Of a stretch of 64,000 bases of DNA, positions 14,366 through 25,253 are shown piece by piece. Location: NCBI GenBank assembly GCA_023974075.1, contig CM043787.1:33389718-33453717 (forward strand), written 5' to 3'. Under the pieces are notes generated by a model. The model had not been told where the DNA came from. It worked only from the letters and a program-made list of their open reading frames with translations, and searched no databases. The DNA comes from Chaenocephalus aceratus. Taxonomy: Eukaryota; Chordata; Actinopteri; Perciformes; Channichthyidae. The first letter of the stretch is position 1. Each line of letters begins with the position of its first letter. The position numbers and the translations under genes were made by a program.

Positions 14366-15144
14366 ATGCAATTGATCTTCCAGTCCTTCCTCTCTTGCTG
14401 TCTGCTGGCGACAGTAGCACACTGTGTGGAACTTGAAGTGAATCCAGAGTTGAAAACAAAGTGAGTGATTCACTGAATAATCTAAATGCTTGATATCACA
14501 TCTGACAGTCAGGCAACTCTGAGCTTTTACCCTTTTATTGAATTATCCACCTAAGACTAATGGACCTTTTTCTTCCCTTCAAAGGTTAAGCACATGGCTT
14601 GGAAGCAGATTGAGACGGGATCTTAACAGTGTATCAGTGGAGAAGACAGCGGAGTACTTTGTCAGACCAGAGGATATCAGGGATACTTTGCTGCCACATT
14701 CCAGGTATGACACTAAAAATGCAATCTAATTCTACAAACATTCGGCTATTACATCATTTTATGTCAGCTGTATGTATTCTGATTGTCATAGATTGAACAT
14801 CATGGATTAATTTCCTCTTCTCTTTCCCTCTGTCCTCCAGCACTCACACCAATGTCCGAACCAAGAGGTCTAAGAACTCATCCAACCATTCAAAGGGACA
14901 AGGTTGTTCTCTGGTCACCTGCACCGTGCACGACCTCGCACATCGCCTGCACATGCTCAACAACAAGATGAAGATTGGGACTGCCCCTCGTCAGAAGATC
15001 AGCGCGCACGGATACGGACGGAGGCGTCGCTCTCTTCCAGTGCGCAGAGTCTCACTCCGGCTGGAGCAGGGCAGGCTGAGGCCCATGTGGAGCATAAAGG
15101 ACTCGCAAGTTCACAAGCTCGAGGCTCTCCTCAGACGGACATGA
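14366..15144 (+). CDS. adm: Preproadrenomedullin (ADM1-type)
   Basis: Three coding exons, 14366-14460, 14585-14704 and 14841-15144, give 172 residues with all splice phases consistent. Residues 1-20 form a signal peptide (MQLIFQSFLSCCLLATVAHC). Adrenomedullin is cut out after TKR (79-81) as residues 82-130. It has a six-residue disulphide ring C94-C99 (CSLVTC), then TVHDLAH, and ends ISAHGY followed by amidating Gly131 and RRRR (132-135). The secreted peptide acts on CALCRL-RAMP receptors in vasodilation, angiogenesis and lymphatic development. The N-terminal PAMP region (about 21-41) is present but lacks an amidation signal (see findings). The sbf2-adm-ampd3 order supports adm rather than adm2. 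Which teleost duplicate (adma or admb) it is cannot be settled here. Confidence 0.95.
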
Positions 15145-16100
15145 GCCGGACTTTGGAAGAGGAGTTGGGAACAACACCGAGGGAGATAGTGCCCTCTCTC
15201 TGTTCTAAAATTCTCCAAATGCCTTAATATGTCTGCCAAATATTTCCAGGCACTTATTTTTAAGGCATGAGAACTGAGTCAGAGCAAGACTGGCTGCACT
15301 GAGCTTCTCTAAAGGCTGAGCCTTGCAGCTCTGCAATGTGGAGTGTGCAAACAGCTGCAGCTGGCAAACAGACACTGGATGGCACAGCGTGGAGCTAACT
15401 ACAGGTGCTGCTTTCTGCTTGGCAGAGGGAACTGAAGAGTGCTAATAGCTGGCAAAGTGGACGCATCCTCTGGCTTAAGAGGGATCCCTCTTCTTTCATT
15501 CTGGGACTTTACACATTTCTTCCTCAAGGCCAGAACTCTGATAAGTGCTATCCTCTAAGGATTATACCATCATGTTCCAAACTGTCAGTACTTGTATGCA
15601 CTTTTCCATTTGGACTTAAAGTCAAATGAATCATCAGGAAAAAACATCTTCATCACAATGCCAAACAGGAAGATAGGCTACGGAGCTCTGAAGCTCTCAG
15701 TTTATATCAAGTTTTGGACACTGTATAAGGGAAAATGCCTTAGATTCTGTGAGATATGTGCCAGTCCACAATGGATTGAAATATACTTGAAATTGTTATT
15801 GTATGTACAAAAACATGTGCAATCTATATATTGTTTTTTATTGCAGGTATATGTATATATGAATTCCTTTATTTAAATTTTATATAGAGGTTACATTAAA
15901 GTACTTAGGAGGATAGAACTATTTTTGTACAGGAAGAAATATATATATGGGCATTGTAGCTATTTGTCATTATTCTTTTGCAAACTGTGGTAATAGGATA
16001 TTTGTTTTATATGTATATTATATATTTGTAAATCAGTTTTATTTTATTTGTGTCAAAGCAATAACATTGTTATTCAATAAACATTTTTGCATACAAAATC
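15145..16100 (+). other. adm: adm 3' UTR
   Basis: About 950 bp of increasingly AT-rich sequence after the stop codon, ending just beyond an AATAAA at 16076-16081. Several TATTTAT and ATTTA-like motifs near 15840-16040 resemble AU-rich instability elements, as expected for a rapidly induced peptide mRNA. The frames at 15405-15629 and 15947-16210 are incidental. Confidence 0.6.
16076..16081 (+). terminator. adm polyadenylation signal
   Basis: Canonical AATAAA in TATTCAATAAACATTTTTGC, about 930 bp after the adm stop. It is the first well-placed consensus hexamer on the plus strand after the gene. Confidence 0.6.
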
Positions 16101-18090
16101 TATACCTTGTTCAGAGATTTCTTGTTCATGTGTCTTATAAATTGAAAGTGGCTTTCTATTGTCTGGAGTGCACGGCTATACAGCAAGACACAGCACCTGG
16201 TCTCTGTTAAGTGATTACAGGGTCTCATTAGAGCCTCCCCGCCTCTCACTACATTCCCCTAGTTATGACCGCCCCCCCCACCCCACCCCCTGTCAACAAA
16301 AAAAAAGGGCAGACAGGGTGCCAGGCGCATTCCTGCTTGGTTCAGCTCATATTTGTTGGCTCACCCCTCGCCACAGAGCAGCCCTAAAGCCATCAGAAGA
16401 GGCTGAGGCTTAGCTCCATCTGTATTCAATGGTAGATGGTTTGGACACGAGAAGGCCGATGCGGGGGGTTCCAGGCTTACATTCCTGCGAGAGCAACACA
16501 AAAACTTCTCCTTTAAAGCAGTGACCTTCACATTCAAGCAGAGCCCCCCCGAGAATGAACAGCACTGACAGATTGCAGACCTCTCTACTTTACATATTAT
16601 CCCCACTTCTTTTACATTTCTTAGAAGTTCAGACCTCTCAACCTAAGACATACAGTATATATATAGCAGATTGCTATTTTGGCTGTTTTCCTTTTCCATT
16701 TTTTCATTCAGACCATTCCCACAATGCAAAGGGTTCAAACTGACACAAGTGCACTTGTCACTTTGGGAGAGAAAATGAAGAATGATGGACCATGAGGATA
16801 GTACAGACTTGGCATCTTATCCAACAACTTAGTTTGTTCCCTATTGCATATATTTACATGTTTAATGTTTACACATATCACATAAACAAATTAAACTACA
16901 ATGGATCAAATCAGAAATGTATTGAATGGTTTTAAGTCAGAATAACCGGATCCTTAGTGTAAGACATTAGTTGCATCTTGTTTGGTGTCGCCTGTACTCA
17001 AATCATTAAACTGGATGTTATTTTACAAAAAAATGTAGTGAAAACATTCAGGACTTGCAAGAGAAGCTTGAAACTGAATGAAATCATGATTAACTTTTCC
17101 GTTGAGCTAACAACACTTCATATTGAGTAAAAGTGTGACCATTAGTATTTAAAATGTTGTTGACTCGATACTGCTTTTCTTTTAATTTGACTGGACAAGC
17201 CAATTACAGCAGTCCAAAATGTGTAGTGTGTTTCTGAAACTCTATTGCCATCTAGTGAGATAATATGGGTACAACTGCAAAGATTGGTTTCTTGGCTGTA
17301 TGAATTGAATAATTTGAAAAATGTGTTCAAATAGATCAGACAGATTTTTTTAAAAATGTTTTAAAAGGAAATAAAAATGATGGATGACAAATTTGACAAT
17401 TTTTTATGTATACTGTTTGGTTGCATATTTAGGTTCTGACATTCAGAACTCATATCATAAGAAACTGTGAATTCAGGCACCTTTTCAGGAATTACCAATC
17501 CTTGTGCACAATGTCTTGAATATGAATGAATATTAAATTTAAAAATGTGACTTTAAGATTAAATGATTTTACTTGAACAGTGTGGCAAATGGCAATTGAT
17601 TATGCATTCTGACTATGAGCCGTTTGTTACGATTATTGTGTTATGTCACGTTTTCTATTATGGCCCTTTCTCATTTCTCGAACTCCCCTCCTCGACTCCC
17701 CTCCTCGACTCCCCTCCTCGACTCCTATCCTCGATACTTTGTCCCGCCCACAGGAGATGCGAGCGGAGGAGCCGAGGAGGGGAACCGAGGAGAGAGGAGG
17801 GGAAGCAGCAGGCGGTTAGAAAAATGAGAACTCCTCTCCTCTGAGCGGTCATTTTAAAGATACGTCCATTAATGATGACAGAAGGCACAGCAGCCTTCTG
17901 TCTGATGGACAGATGTGTTCATGATGACTTATATATTTACTTTGATTCATTCACAGTGCGGTATAATGAGACAATAACAGGCTACAGATGCGGACACGCA
18001 CACACACATATATATGTATATATTTATATAAATATATACAATTTCAGAATCAAACAGAGCACTCATAATAACGTAACACTATCAGAGACT
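16101..18090. other. Gap between adm and the L2 LINE
   Basis: No genes recognised. It contains a C-rich stretch near 16270 and a pyrimidine/purine inverted-repeat region at 17684-17805. An AT-dinucleotide-rich run lies near 18005-18040, close to the 5' edge of the LINE. Confidence 0.5.
17684..17805. repeat. 13-bp pyrimidine minisatellite with complementary purine arm
   Basis: Three to four tandem units of about ACTCCCCTCCTCG (17684-17725) are followed, after roughly 30 bp, by a purine tract with GAGGAGGGGAACCGAGGAG and GAGAGGAGGGG (17770-17805). The two arms are largely inverse-complementary and could fold into a long hairpin. The block may be the core of a short mobile element, but clear outer ends were not found. 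Confidence 0.5.
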
Positions 18091-18347
18091 GAAAACAATG
18101 TCGGACACCGTAATCTTCTCTGGCCCCCCTCCCCAATCGGATCAATGATGACATGTATAGCCGCATGTCATCATTTCAGCGCTGGTTGTCTTGGTGGTGC
18201 CCAGCAAACAATGTGGGCTTCGTAAATAATTGGACAGCCTTCTGGGGAAAACCTGGTCTGATTAAGAGAGACGGCATTCATCCTACTTTGGAAGGTGCAG
18301 ATCTAATTTCGGCAAACATTTCAGGGCTTTGTGGACTTAATCCATGA
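18090..18347 (+). pseudogene. LINE ORF1 esterase C-terminal remnant
   Basis: A frame around 18153-18347 reads [47 protein letters not shown] matches the DxxH block of SGNH-type esterases found in ORF1 of L2/CR1 LINEs. Just upstream, VIFSGPPP (about 18106-18129) resembles the preceding GPL block, but stops and a frame change separate it. The ORF1 fragment is therefore both truncated and frameshifted, and ends before ORF2 begins. Confidence 0.6.
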
Positions 18348-21300
18348 CAAACTGGAGTTGAGACCAGGAGGCGGAGTCACAGTCTTACACGCTTCTCTGC
18401 GCTCTCTCCTAGGCAGTCATCCATAGGAATCCCGAACCCAATAAAATACCCAATATTAGCGGTGTGTGTGTCTGCCCAAGGACAATTTAAGGTAAAACCT
18501 AATAGAGGTGTCATACATAATAACCTAATAAAAGTAAATGTAACAACTACTACAGTGCAACAAAACAGGAAGATTAAATGTGGTCTCTTAAACATAAGAT
18601 CTCTAGCATCTAAAGCAATATTGGTAAATGATTTAATATCAGATTATAATATTGATATATGCTGTCTCACTGAAACTTGGATGAGACATGAAGAATATGT
18701 CAGCATAAATGAGGCCACTCCACCCAGCCATATCAACACTCATATTGCTCGAGGCATGGGCCGAGGAGGTGGAGTTGCAGCAATCTTTGACTCAAGTTTA
18801 CTTATCAATACTAAACCAAAATTAAATTATACCTCCTTTGAAAGCCTCGTTTTTAGTCTTACGCATCCGACCTGGAAAACTTTGCAGCCAATCTTATTTG
18901 TTACAGTGTATCGTGCACCAGGTCCTTATTCAGAATTCTTATCAGAATTCTCTGAGTTTTTATCAACTTTGGTTCTTAAAACAGATAAAGTAATTATCGT
19001 AGGTGACTTTAATATTCATGTTGACGATGATAAAAATAGCCTTACTGTTGCATTTAACTCTATATTAGATTCTGTTGGTTTCTGTCAGAGTGTAAATAAA
19101 CCAACCCACTGCTATAATCACACTCTCGACCTTGTTCTGACTTATGGTATTGAAATTGAGCAACTATTAGTCGAACCGCATAATCCTGCTTTATCCGACC
19201 ATTTCTTAGTAACTTTTTTAGTACTATTACGAGACTACAAAGCATTAGTCAAAAGATCTTGCAGCAGAAACCTATCTGTTAGTGCTATAGCCACATTTAA
19301 GGAAGAGATTCCATCAATACTTAACTCGATAGCATGTCTGCATGTAGGGGAGGAAACTTATACAAAATGTACACCACCCCAAATTGATCATGTTGTTGAT
19401 AGTGCTATAGATGCGCTGCGAATAAAATTAGACTCTGTTGCTCCTTTGAAAAAGAAGAAAATAAAACAACATAGATTAGCTCCATGGCATAATGCCGAAA
19501 CCCGCAAAATAAAGCAAAAGTCTAGACAACTTGAAAGGATATGGCGTTCCACTAAACTTGAAGAATCTCGTTTAATTTGGCATATTACTCTCAATGAATA
19601 TAAGAAAGCACTGCGTAAAGCGAGAGCAGCTTACTACTCTTCATTAATAGATGAGAATAAGAATAATGCAAGATTTCTTTTCAGCACTGTAGCCAGGCTG
19701 ACAGAGAGCCACAGCTCGATTGAGCCTTCTATTCCCATAGCACTCAGTAGTAATGATTTTATGTGCTTTTTTAACGATAAAATTGTTACTCTTAGAAACA
19801 AAATTAATGACCTCTTGCCTTTGACCAGTATAGTGTTATCAACAGCTCCCGGAAACGTAAGTTCTAATATTACACTAGATAGTAAACTAGAATGCTTTTC
19901 AGCCATAAACCTTGAACAATTAAATGTAATGATACTCTCTTCTAAACCATCAACGTGTATGTTAGACCCAATTCCAACTAAGCTGTTGAAGGAAGTTTTT
20001 CCATTAATTAGCACTTCTTTATTAAATATTATGAATATGTCTTTATTATCAGGCTATGTTCCACAATCATTCAAAGTAGCAGTGATAAAACCGCTTCTTA
20101 AAAAGCACAACCTCGATCCAGAGGTTTTAGCCAACTATAGACCTATTTCTAATCTTCCGTTCCTCTCAAAAATTCTTGAGAAAGCGGTCGCAAAACAGTT
20201 GTGTGATTACTTAAAAAACAATGATTTATTTGAAGATTTTCAGTCTGGCTTTAGAACACATCATAGCACAGAGACAGCTCTGGTTAAAGTCACAAATGAC
20301 ATTCTAATAGCCTCAGACAAGGGACTTGTCTCTATACTAACTATGGATGGCATTAATTTGGCCTCCAGTGAGACTGTAAGGAATCTTGGTGTTATATTTG
20401 ATCAGGATTTATCCTTTAACGCCCACATAAAATCAATTTCAAGGACCGCCTACTTCCATCTACGTAACATTGCAAAGATCAGGCATATCTTGCCTCAAAA
20501 CAATGCAGAGAAACTAGTCCATGCATTTGTTACTTCTAGGCTGGATTATTGTAACTCTTTATTATCAGGGAGTACCAAGAAGTCAGTCAAGTCGCTTCAG
20601 CTGATTCAAAATGCTGCGGCTCGTGTACTAACCAGAGTTAGGAAAAGGGACCACATTACTCCTGTTCTGGCTGCCTTACACTGGCTCCCTATAGAACACA
20701 GGATACAATTTAAAATTCTTCTTCTCGCCTACAAAGCCCTTAATGGGCAGGCGCCATCTTACCTTAAAGAACTCATTATACCCTACTGTCCTACTAGGGC
20801 ATTGCGTTCCAAGAATGCAGGGTTGTTGGTTGTTCCTAGAGTCTCTAAAAGTACAATGGGAGCCAGAGCCTTTTCTTATCAAGCTCCACATTTGTGGAAT
20901 CAGCTTCCAGTTTGTGTTCGGGCGGCAGACACCCTATCCGTTTTTAAGAGTGCGCTTAAGACCTTCCTTTTTGATAAAGCTTATAGTTAGGGCTGATTAG
21001 ATTCAGCCCCTAGTTTTGCTGATATAGGCTTAGTTTGTCGGGGGACATCTTACTTCTTCCTTCTCTCTGTCTATACCTGTGTACTCTCATGTTCCGATTA
21101 ACCCAGCTTCCCCAAATGTCTTTCTTTTTGGTGTCTATTTACGCTGGGATCCGGAGTCATGGATGATCCTGCGGTCCTGTGTCCTGGATCGTGAGCGCTG
21201 GATCTTGAGTCGTGGCTGTGGTCCTGGATCATAGGTCCTGGATGGATATCCTTGTAGATTCATCTTCCTATTATACACGCATGCATTTCCAAACATTTGG

Positions 21301-21596
21301 ACTACCTATGTTGCAAATGTATATCTTTTCAATTTACACACGGCATCTATTGCACGTCTGTCCGTCCTGGGAGAGGGATCCCTCCTCTGTTGCTCTCCCT
21401 GAGGTTTCTCCCATTTTTCCCTTTAAACTGTGGGTTTTCTCCGGAAGTTTTTCCTTGTACAATGTGAGGGTCTAAGGACAGAGGGTGTCGTATTGTCATA
21501 CTGATATTCTGTACACACTGTGAAGACCACTGAGACAAATGTAACATTTGTGATATTGGGCTATATAAATAAACATTGATTGATTGATTGACTGGA
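18100..21596 (+). mobile_element. L2-clade non-LTR retrotransposon (LINE), internally deleted
   Basis: An ORF1 esterase remnant (about 18090-18347), then a long ORF2 (18462-20990), then a 3' UTR ending ATTGGGCTATATAAATAAAC and a (TTGA)n tail at 21574-21596. This tail is typical of teleost L2 elements. The 5' edge is approximate because the copy is probably 5'-truncated within ORF1. ORF2 has no stop or frameshift, yet lacks the central part of reverse transcriptase. The element sits between adm and ampd3, in the same orientation as both. Confidence 0.9.
18462..20990 (+). pseudogene. LINE ORF2: APE endonuclease plus reverse transcriptase lacking its catalytic core
   Basis: An 842-codon uninterrupted frame. 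The N-terminal apurinic-type endonuclease carries its usual motifs: LLNIRSL, LTETW, VTVYRAP, VGDFNIH, THCYNHTLDLV and NPALSDH. The reverse transcriptase follows, with ANYRPISNLPFLSKILEK and FRTHHSTETALVKVTNDI. After ASDKGLVSIL the frame jumps directly to TMDGINLASS..VRNLGVIFD, a region that normally follows the catalytic block. The LDLSAAFDT region and the (Y/F)ADD active site are missing. The C-terminal region with SRLDYCN and LHWLPI is intact to FLFDKAYS. The deletion, near 20330-20345, keeps the frame. The copy cannot reverse-transcribe by itself. Confidence 0.9.
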
Positions 21597-22040
21597 TATA
21601 AAAAAATAAGTGTATGCTCCTCATTTAGGTGATAATTCTTTAGCTACAAAGTTTTCGTATCTTAAATACTGTTTCATAGCAAACAACAAAATGAAAGAGA
21701 TGTTAAAGGAATTCAGGTTCATGAGATAAAGAAAAAGGCTAACCTTCAGTCTTTCATCCACTTTGAACAGCTTCTGCTGCTTTGTCCTAAAGCAAAATAT
21801 GAATAGCAATTATTTTTCTGAGAGAGAAGACAGGATTACAATGAACCAACTTTCTCATACCATTGTTACCAAGTGTTATTTTCTAATCTTGTAATGTTTT
21901 TCACATTCCAAGCAATCCTAGTACTCAAGATGACATACTGTAATTAGGCAAACAAAGCTTGTTGCTTAAAGTAAACTTGAACAATGCTAGTTATAGACTA
22001 TTTCATTTCCTGTTGAAATGTTTTGCCTGTAACTGCAACT
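21597..22040. other. Short spacer between LINE and DIRS remnants
   Basis: AT-rich sequence with no recognised gene or repeat. Confidence 0.4.
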
Positions 22041-22262
22041 GTCCAGATTTGATGAGTCTAGGTCTAGTGGTTTCAGATCAGGACCTGGTCTAATGTGGTC
22101 TACATGTAAAAAAAGCACTGAAATCTCCCTTTTCTGTATTTTCACAAATAGAATTAAGGTTTCACAAATCTGAAACTGTGTTATAAAGAATCTTTAGCCT
22201 CCGTGGGATAATCCAGTCCAGATTTGATGAGTCTAGGTCTAGTGGTTTTAGATCAGGACCTG
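22041..22262 (+). repeat. 47-bp direct repeat (two copies, 128 bp apart)
   Basis: GTCCAGATTTGATGAGTCTA and following bases occur at 22041-22087 and again at 22216-22262, with one mismatch in 47. The second copy directly abuts the broken left edge of the DIRS element. This suggests a flank duplicated during rearrangement or a template switch. Confidence 0.7.
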
Positions 22263-22812
22263 TGAAATGCGTAATGGCACTGCGCCACTGGCTGCACCCG
22301 ACTTTTTTAGTACGAGGTGTGCCTATGGGTGCTGTTCTTTCACGGAAAGTGGTCACCACGGACGCATGTCTGACAGGTTGGGGAGGTATTTATGAAGGTC
22401 GCCCGGTGAGGGGTCTCTGGAGCAGAGACCTCCAGCGGGCGCACATAAATTACCTGGAGCTTTTAGCAGTGTTTCTCACCCTAAGACGCTTTCTGCCTTT
22501 CCTCAGGGGACATCACGTCCTCGTGAGGACAGACAATACGACCACAATATCGTATATTAACCGCCAAGGGGGTTTGCGTTCTCTCCAGTTACACACACAC
22601 TGGCGCGCAAACTTATCCTATGGAGCGGTAGACGTCTCCTCTCTCTGAGAGCGACGCACGTACCGGGAGTGATGAACCTCGGGGCAGATCTACTGTCCAG
22701 AGGTACACCACTTTATGCAGACTGGACTCTACATCCAAGGATTGTGAGCCAGCTGTGGGTGCGTTACGGCAGAGCCGCGGTGGATCTGTTCGCATCGAAA
22801 GACAACGCTCAG
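22263..22812 (+). pseudogene. DIRS RNase H remnant
   Basis: Two frames together encode the RNase H-like domain of the DIRS polyprotein. One runs through about 22648 (VVTTDACLTGWGGIYEG, INYLELLAV, VLVRTDNTTTISYINRQGG). The other resumes at about 22669 (NLGADLLSRGTPLYADW, GRAAVDLFASKDNAQ). They are out of phase by a frameshift around 22640-22670. The reading continues on the far side of the insertion at 24334. Confidence 0.75.
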
Positions 22813-24333
22813 GCTGCGGCCACACGAGGACGAATTCGGTCGTTTGCGTTACTGTTTAGTGTCATATAGACCGTTCGGCCACACGAGGACGACCGAATAC
22901 GGCACTAAACGACTGAGGAAACGATAACGGGTCCCAAGGTGGATAGAAAGGCATACGCAACTCTCTGGGGGGTCAAACGGCTCCATGTGTACGCCCTATC
23001 CGAACATTTTCAGATCACTGATAGTGATTGCGCAATAGCCCCGCCTCTCCCCACCTCTTCTGCTCACCTCCGCTTACCCCGCGTCATTGCTGAAGTGTTT
23101 CGCCACTATTACGTTACCATTGACTGTTAGCAGGCTCATTGTCGAGTCAATGCAACATAATAAAGGAGACGGTAGCCGAAGTAGTCAAAAGAAGAATTTA
23201 ATTAATAATTACCACCATGGTTGGACAAAGGAAATATAAAGTAATGACAGACAAGAACACGTACTGCACAGACAGGATCAGCCACAGACAAAGGGGAAAG
23301 CAGAATCCTTATACATGAGGTAATGACGAGACAAGACACACCTGGGTTAATTACAAATGGGTACACCTGGAGGAGAAACGATAAGGACTACAAAACCATA
23401 ACAGGAAACTACAGCTAGACATGACACATCACACTAGGAGCGCCTGATCAGGGCACAAACACATAACAGCCACCAACAACAATGGCGGATCGCAGAGTTG
23501 CTATCGTGCTCCGGACGCTATTGACCATGCTACAGTTATTTGTGCAACATCTACAGCAATAATGATGAGGCAATAGCCCCGCCTCTCCCCACCTCTGCTG
23601 CTCACCCCCGCGTCAAAGTAAACTGCACCCTGAATTCAGATTATTTATCTTTCTCTCGATATGGACCTAAACGCAAGTGAAGTCTAATCTGACAGGACGG
23701 AGACACGCAGCTCTGCTCACCTGCAGCTCCTCCCGCTGCAGCAAAACACACACTTCAAGTCAGATCATCACCCTTAGCTATTTTAATTACCTCTCAAACT
23801 ACCTAAACTAGTTATAAATATGTTTATTTTTTACTGTCGGCCGGGTCACTCATTACTGGATCAGCTGCTGCATGAGACAGACACTGACGCTGTCCGAAGA
23901 GAGGGAGGAAAAAGAGAGGCTCCGTGTATTTTATTATTATAATATATAGAGTCGTTATTCATTTGTTTTAAAGCTCAATAAATAACAAAGAAGACCTTTG
24001 ACCGGCACTTTTATAATTTTGTCCGGAAGATTTAAACTTTAATACACGTTGACTGGCGAAAAACTCTGCCCGGTTCCCTCGGCCCCCACCGCGGAGATTA
24101 AACAGAAGGGCAACAATGACAACCATGCTTCTTCGCTGCTTTTGTGGAGGAAGTTACAGCGCCACGTACAGGCTCCTGCATATGTACTGCGGCTTCTCCA
24201 GCGGTTGGAGCTAAACGGAGCGGTCTCGTGTGGACAGACACTATCCGGATAACTATTGCGTGTGGACGGAAGCTTGTTTGTGATTGCGTTAATCCTATGC
24301 GTTTAGCCGTTTTCGTCCTCGTGTGGCCGCAGC
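22813..24333. mobile_element. Non-autonomous DNA transposon, 1521 bp, with GCTGCGGCCACACGAGG ends and CTCAG target duplication
   Basis: Terminal inverted repeats of at least 22 bp start GCTGCGGCCACACGAGG at 22813 and end in the complement at 24312-24333. The 5-bp CTCAG flanks it at 22808-22812 and 24334-24338. Removing the element and one CTCAG restores the DIRS reading DNAQ-CQLFF, which proves it is an insertion. An extra copy of the end motif GGCCACACGAGGACGA lies at about 22878-22893. A block GCAATAGCCCCGCCTCTCCC occurs twice (about 23031 and 23572) around a further roughly 450-bp segment. No transposase is seen. The superfamily is unassigned. Confidence 0.75.
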
Positions 24334-25250
24334 CTCAGTGTCAGCTGTTCTTTTCGATGCGTGATCTGAATGCACCGTTAGGCGTGGATGCACTCGCGCA
24401 CGATTGGCCCCCGGGCCTTCTGTACGCTTTTCCACCCCTGGCTCTGATACCTCCAACTCTGGCCAGAGTGAGAGAGCAACGCCACACACTTATCCTGATA
24501 GCTCCACACTGGCCAGCTATGTACTGGCTAGCGGAGATATATCAGCACACCACACCCAGAGCACTTGGCTCTATGGGCCTGGCCCGTGAGCGGTACAATC
24601 TGAATACACATGAAGCTGACCCTGGCAGCTGCAAAGCGAGCCAGTGGCACTCATGTGTTATCTGTACAGTCTTCAGGCAATCGGTTCGCCCCAGGGCAAA
24701 CAGAGTGTGGTTGATGCCCAACCCTGCCTTTATTTTAAGGCGGTTGGTTCAGGTACCACATTTGACATTGAGGCATCCTCCCCGCCAATGTATTCCTCCG
24801 GGGAACAGCGGCCGGATTTGCCGCGTCCAGCCTGTGCTTTACGCACGTACAGGGACAGATCAGGGGTGCTTTGTCATAATGACCAACCCCTTGTGTCCTG
24901 GGCTAACCCTTATAAGGGCAAGCCTGTTACTAAGCAACGATTCTCCCACTGTTTGTTGAAGCAATTGCTGTGGGGCCCATACGAGTCAGAGTTCGCAGGC
25001 ACCCTCGGGTTCGCGAGTTCTTTTGACTCAGGGTCTGGCTGCATCCTGGGCTCTGTCCAGGATGTCTCCCATCCAAGACATTGGTGCAAGCGGCGAGCTG
25101 GTCCTCGCCGCTCACTTTTGTCCGCCTTTTTAACAGTATGGACGTTCTCCTCCCAGTGTGACTCAAGCACAAGATTTTCGAGAAAAGCTCGTCTGGCAAT
25201 ACGGGAGCTACAATATCCCATAGTGAGACATCGAACGGAGTGTTATGAAT
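24334..25250 (+). pseudogene. DIRS polyprotein downstream part and tyrosine recombinase remnant
   Basis: Continues the broken DIRS polyprotein with FFSMRDLNAPLGVDALA, LLYAFPPLALIPPTLARVRE and LIAPHWPAMYWLAEIYQ, to about 24540. After a gap and frame changes, the frame at about 24830-25200 has ALRTYRDRSGVLCHNDQPL and KGKPVTKQRFSHC, typical of the C-terminal part of the DIRS tyrosine recombinase. The expected catalytic H-x-x-R block is not readable in frame. It is non-functional. Confidence 0.65.
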
Positions 25251-25253
25251 GAG

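Noticed and set aside
14904..15227. 107-codon frame over the adm last exon
   Set aside because: Alternative-frame shadow of adrenomedullin.
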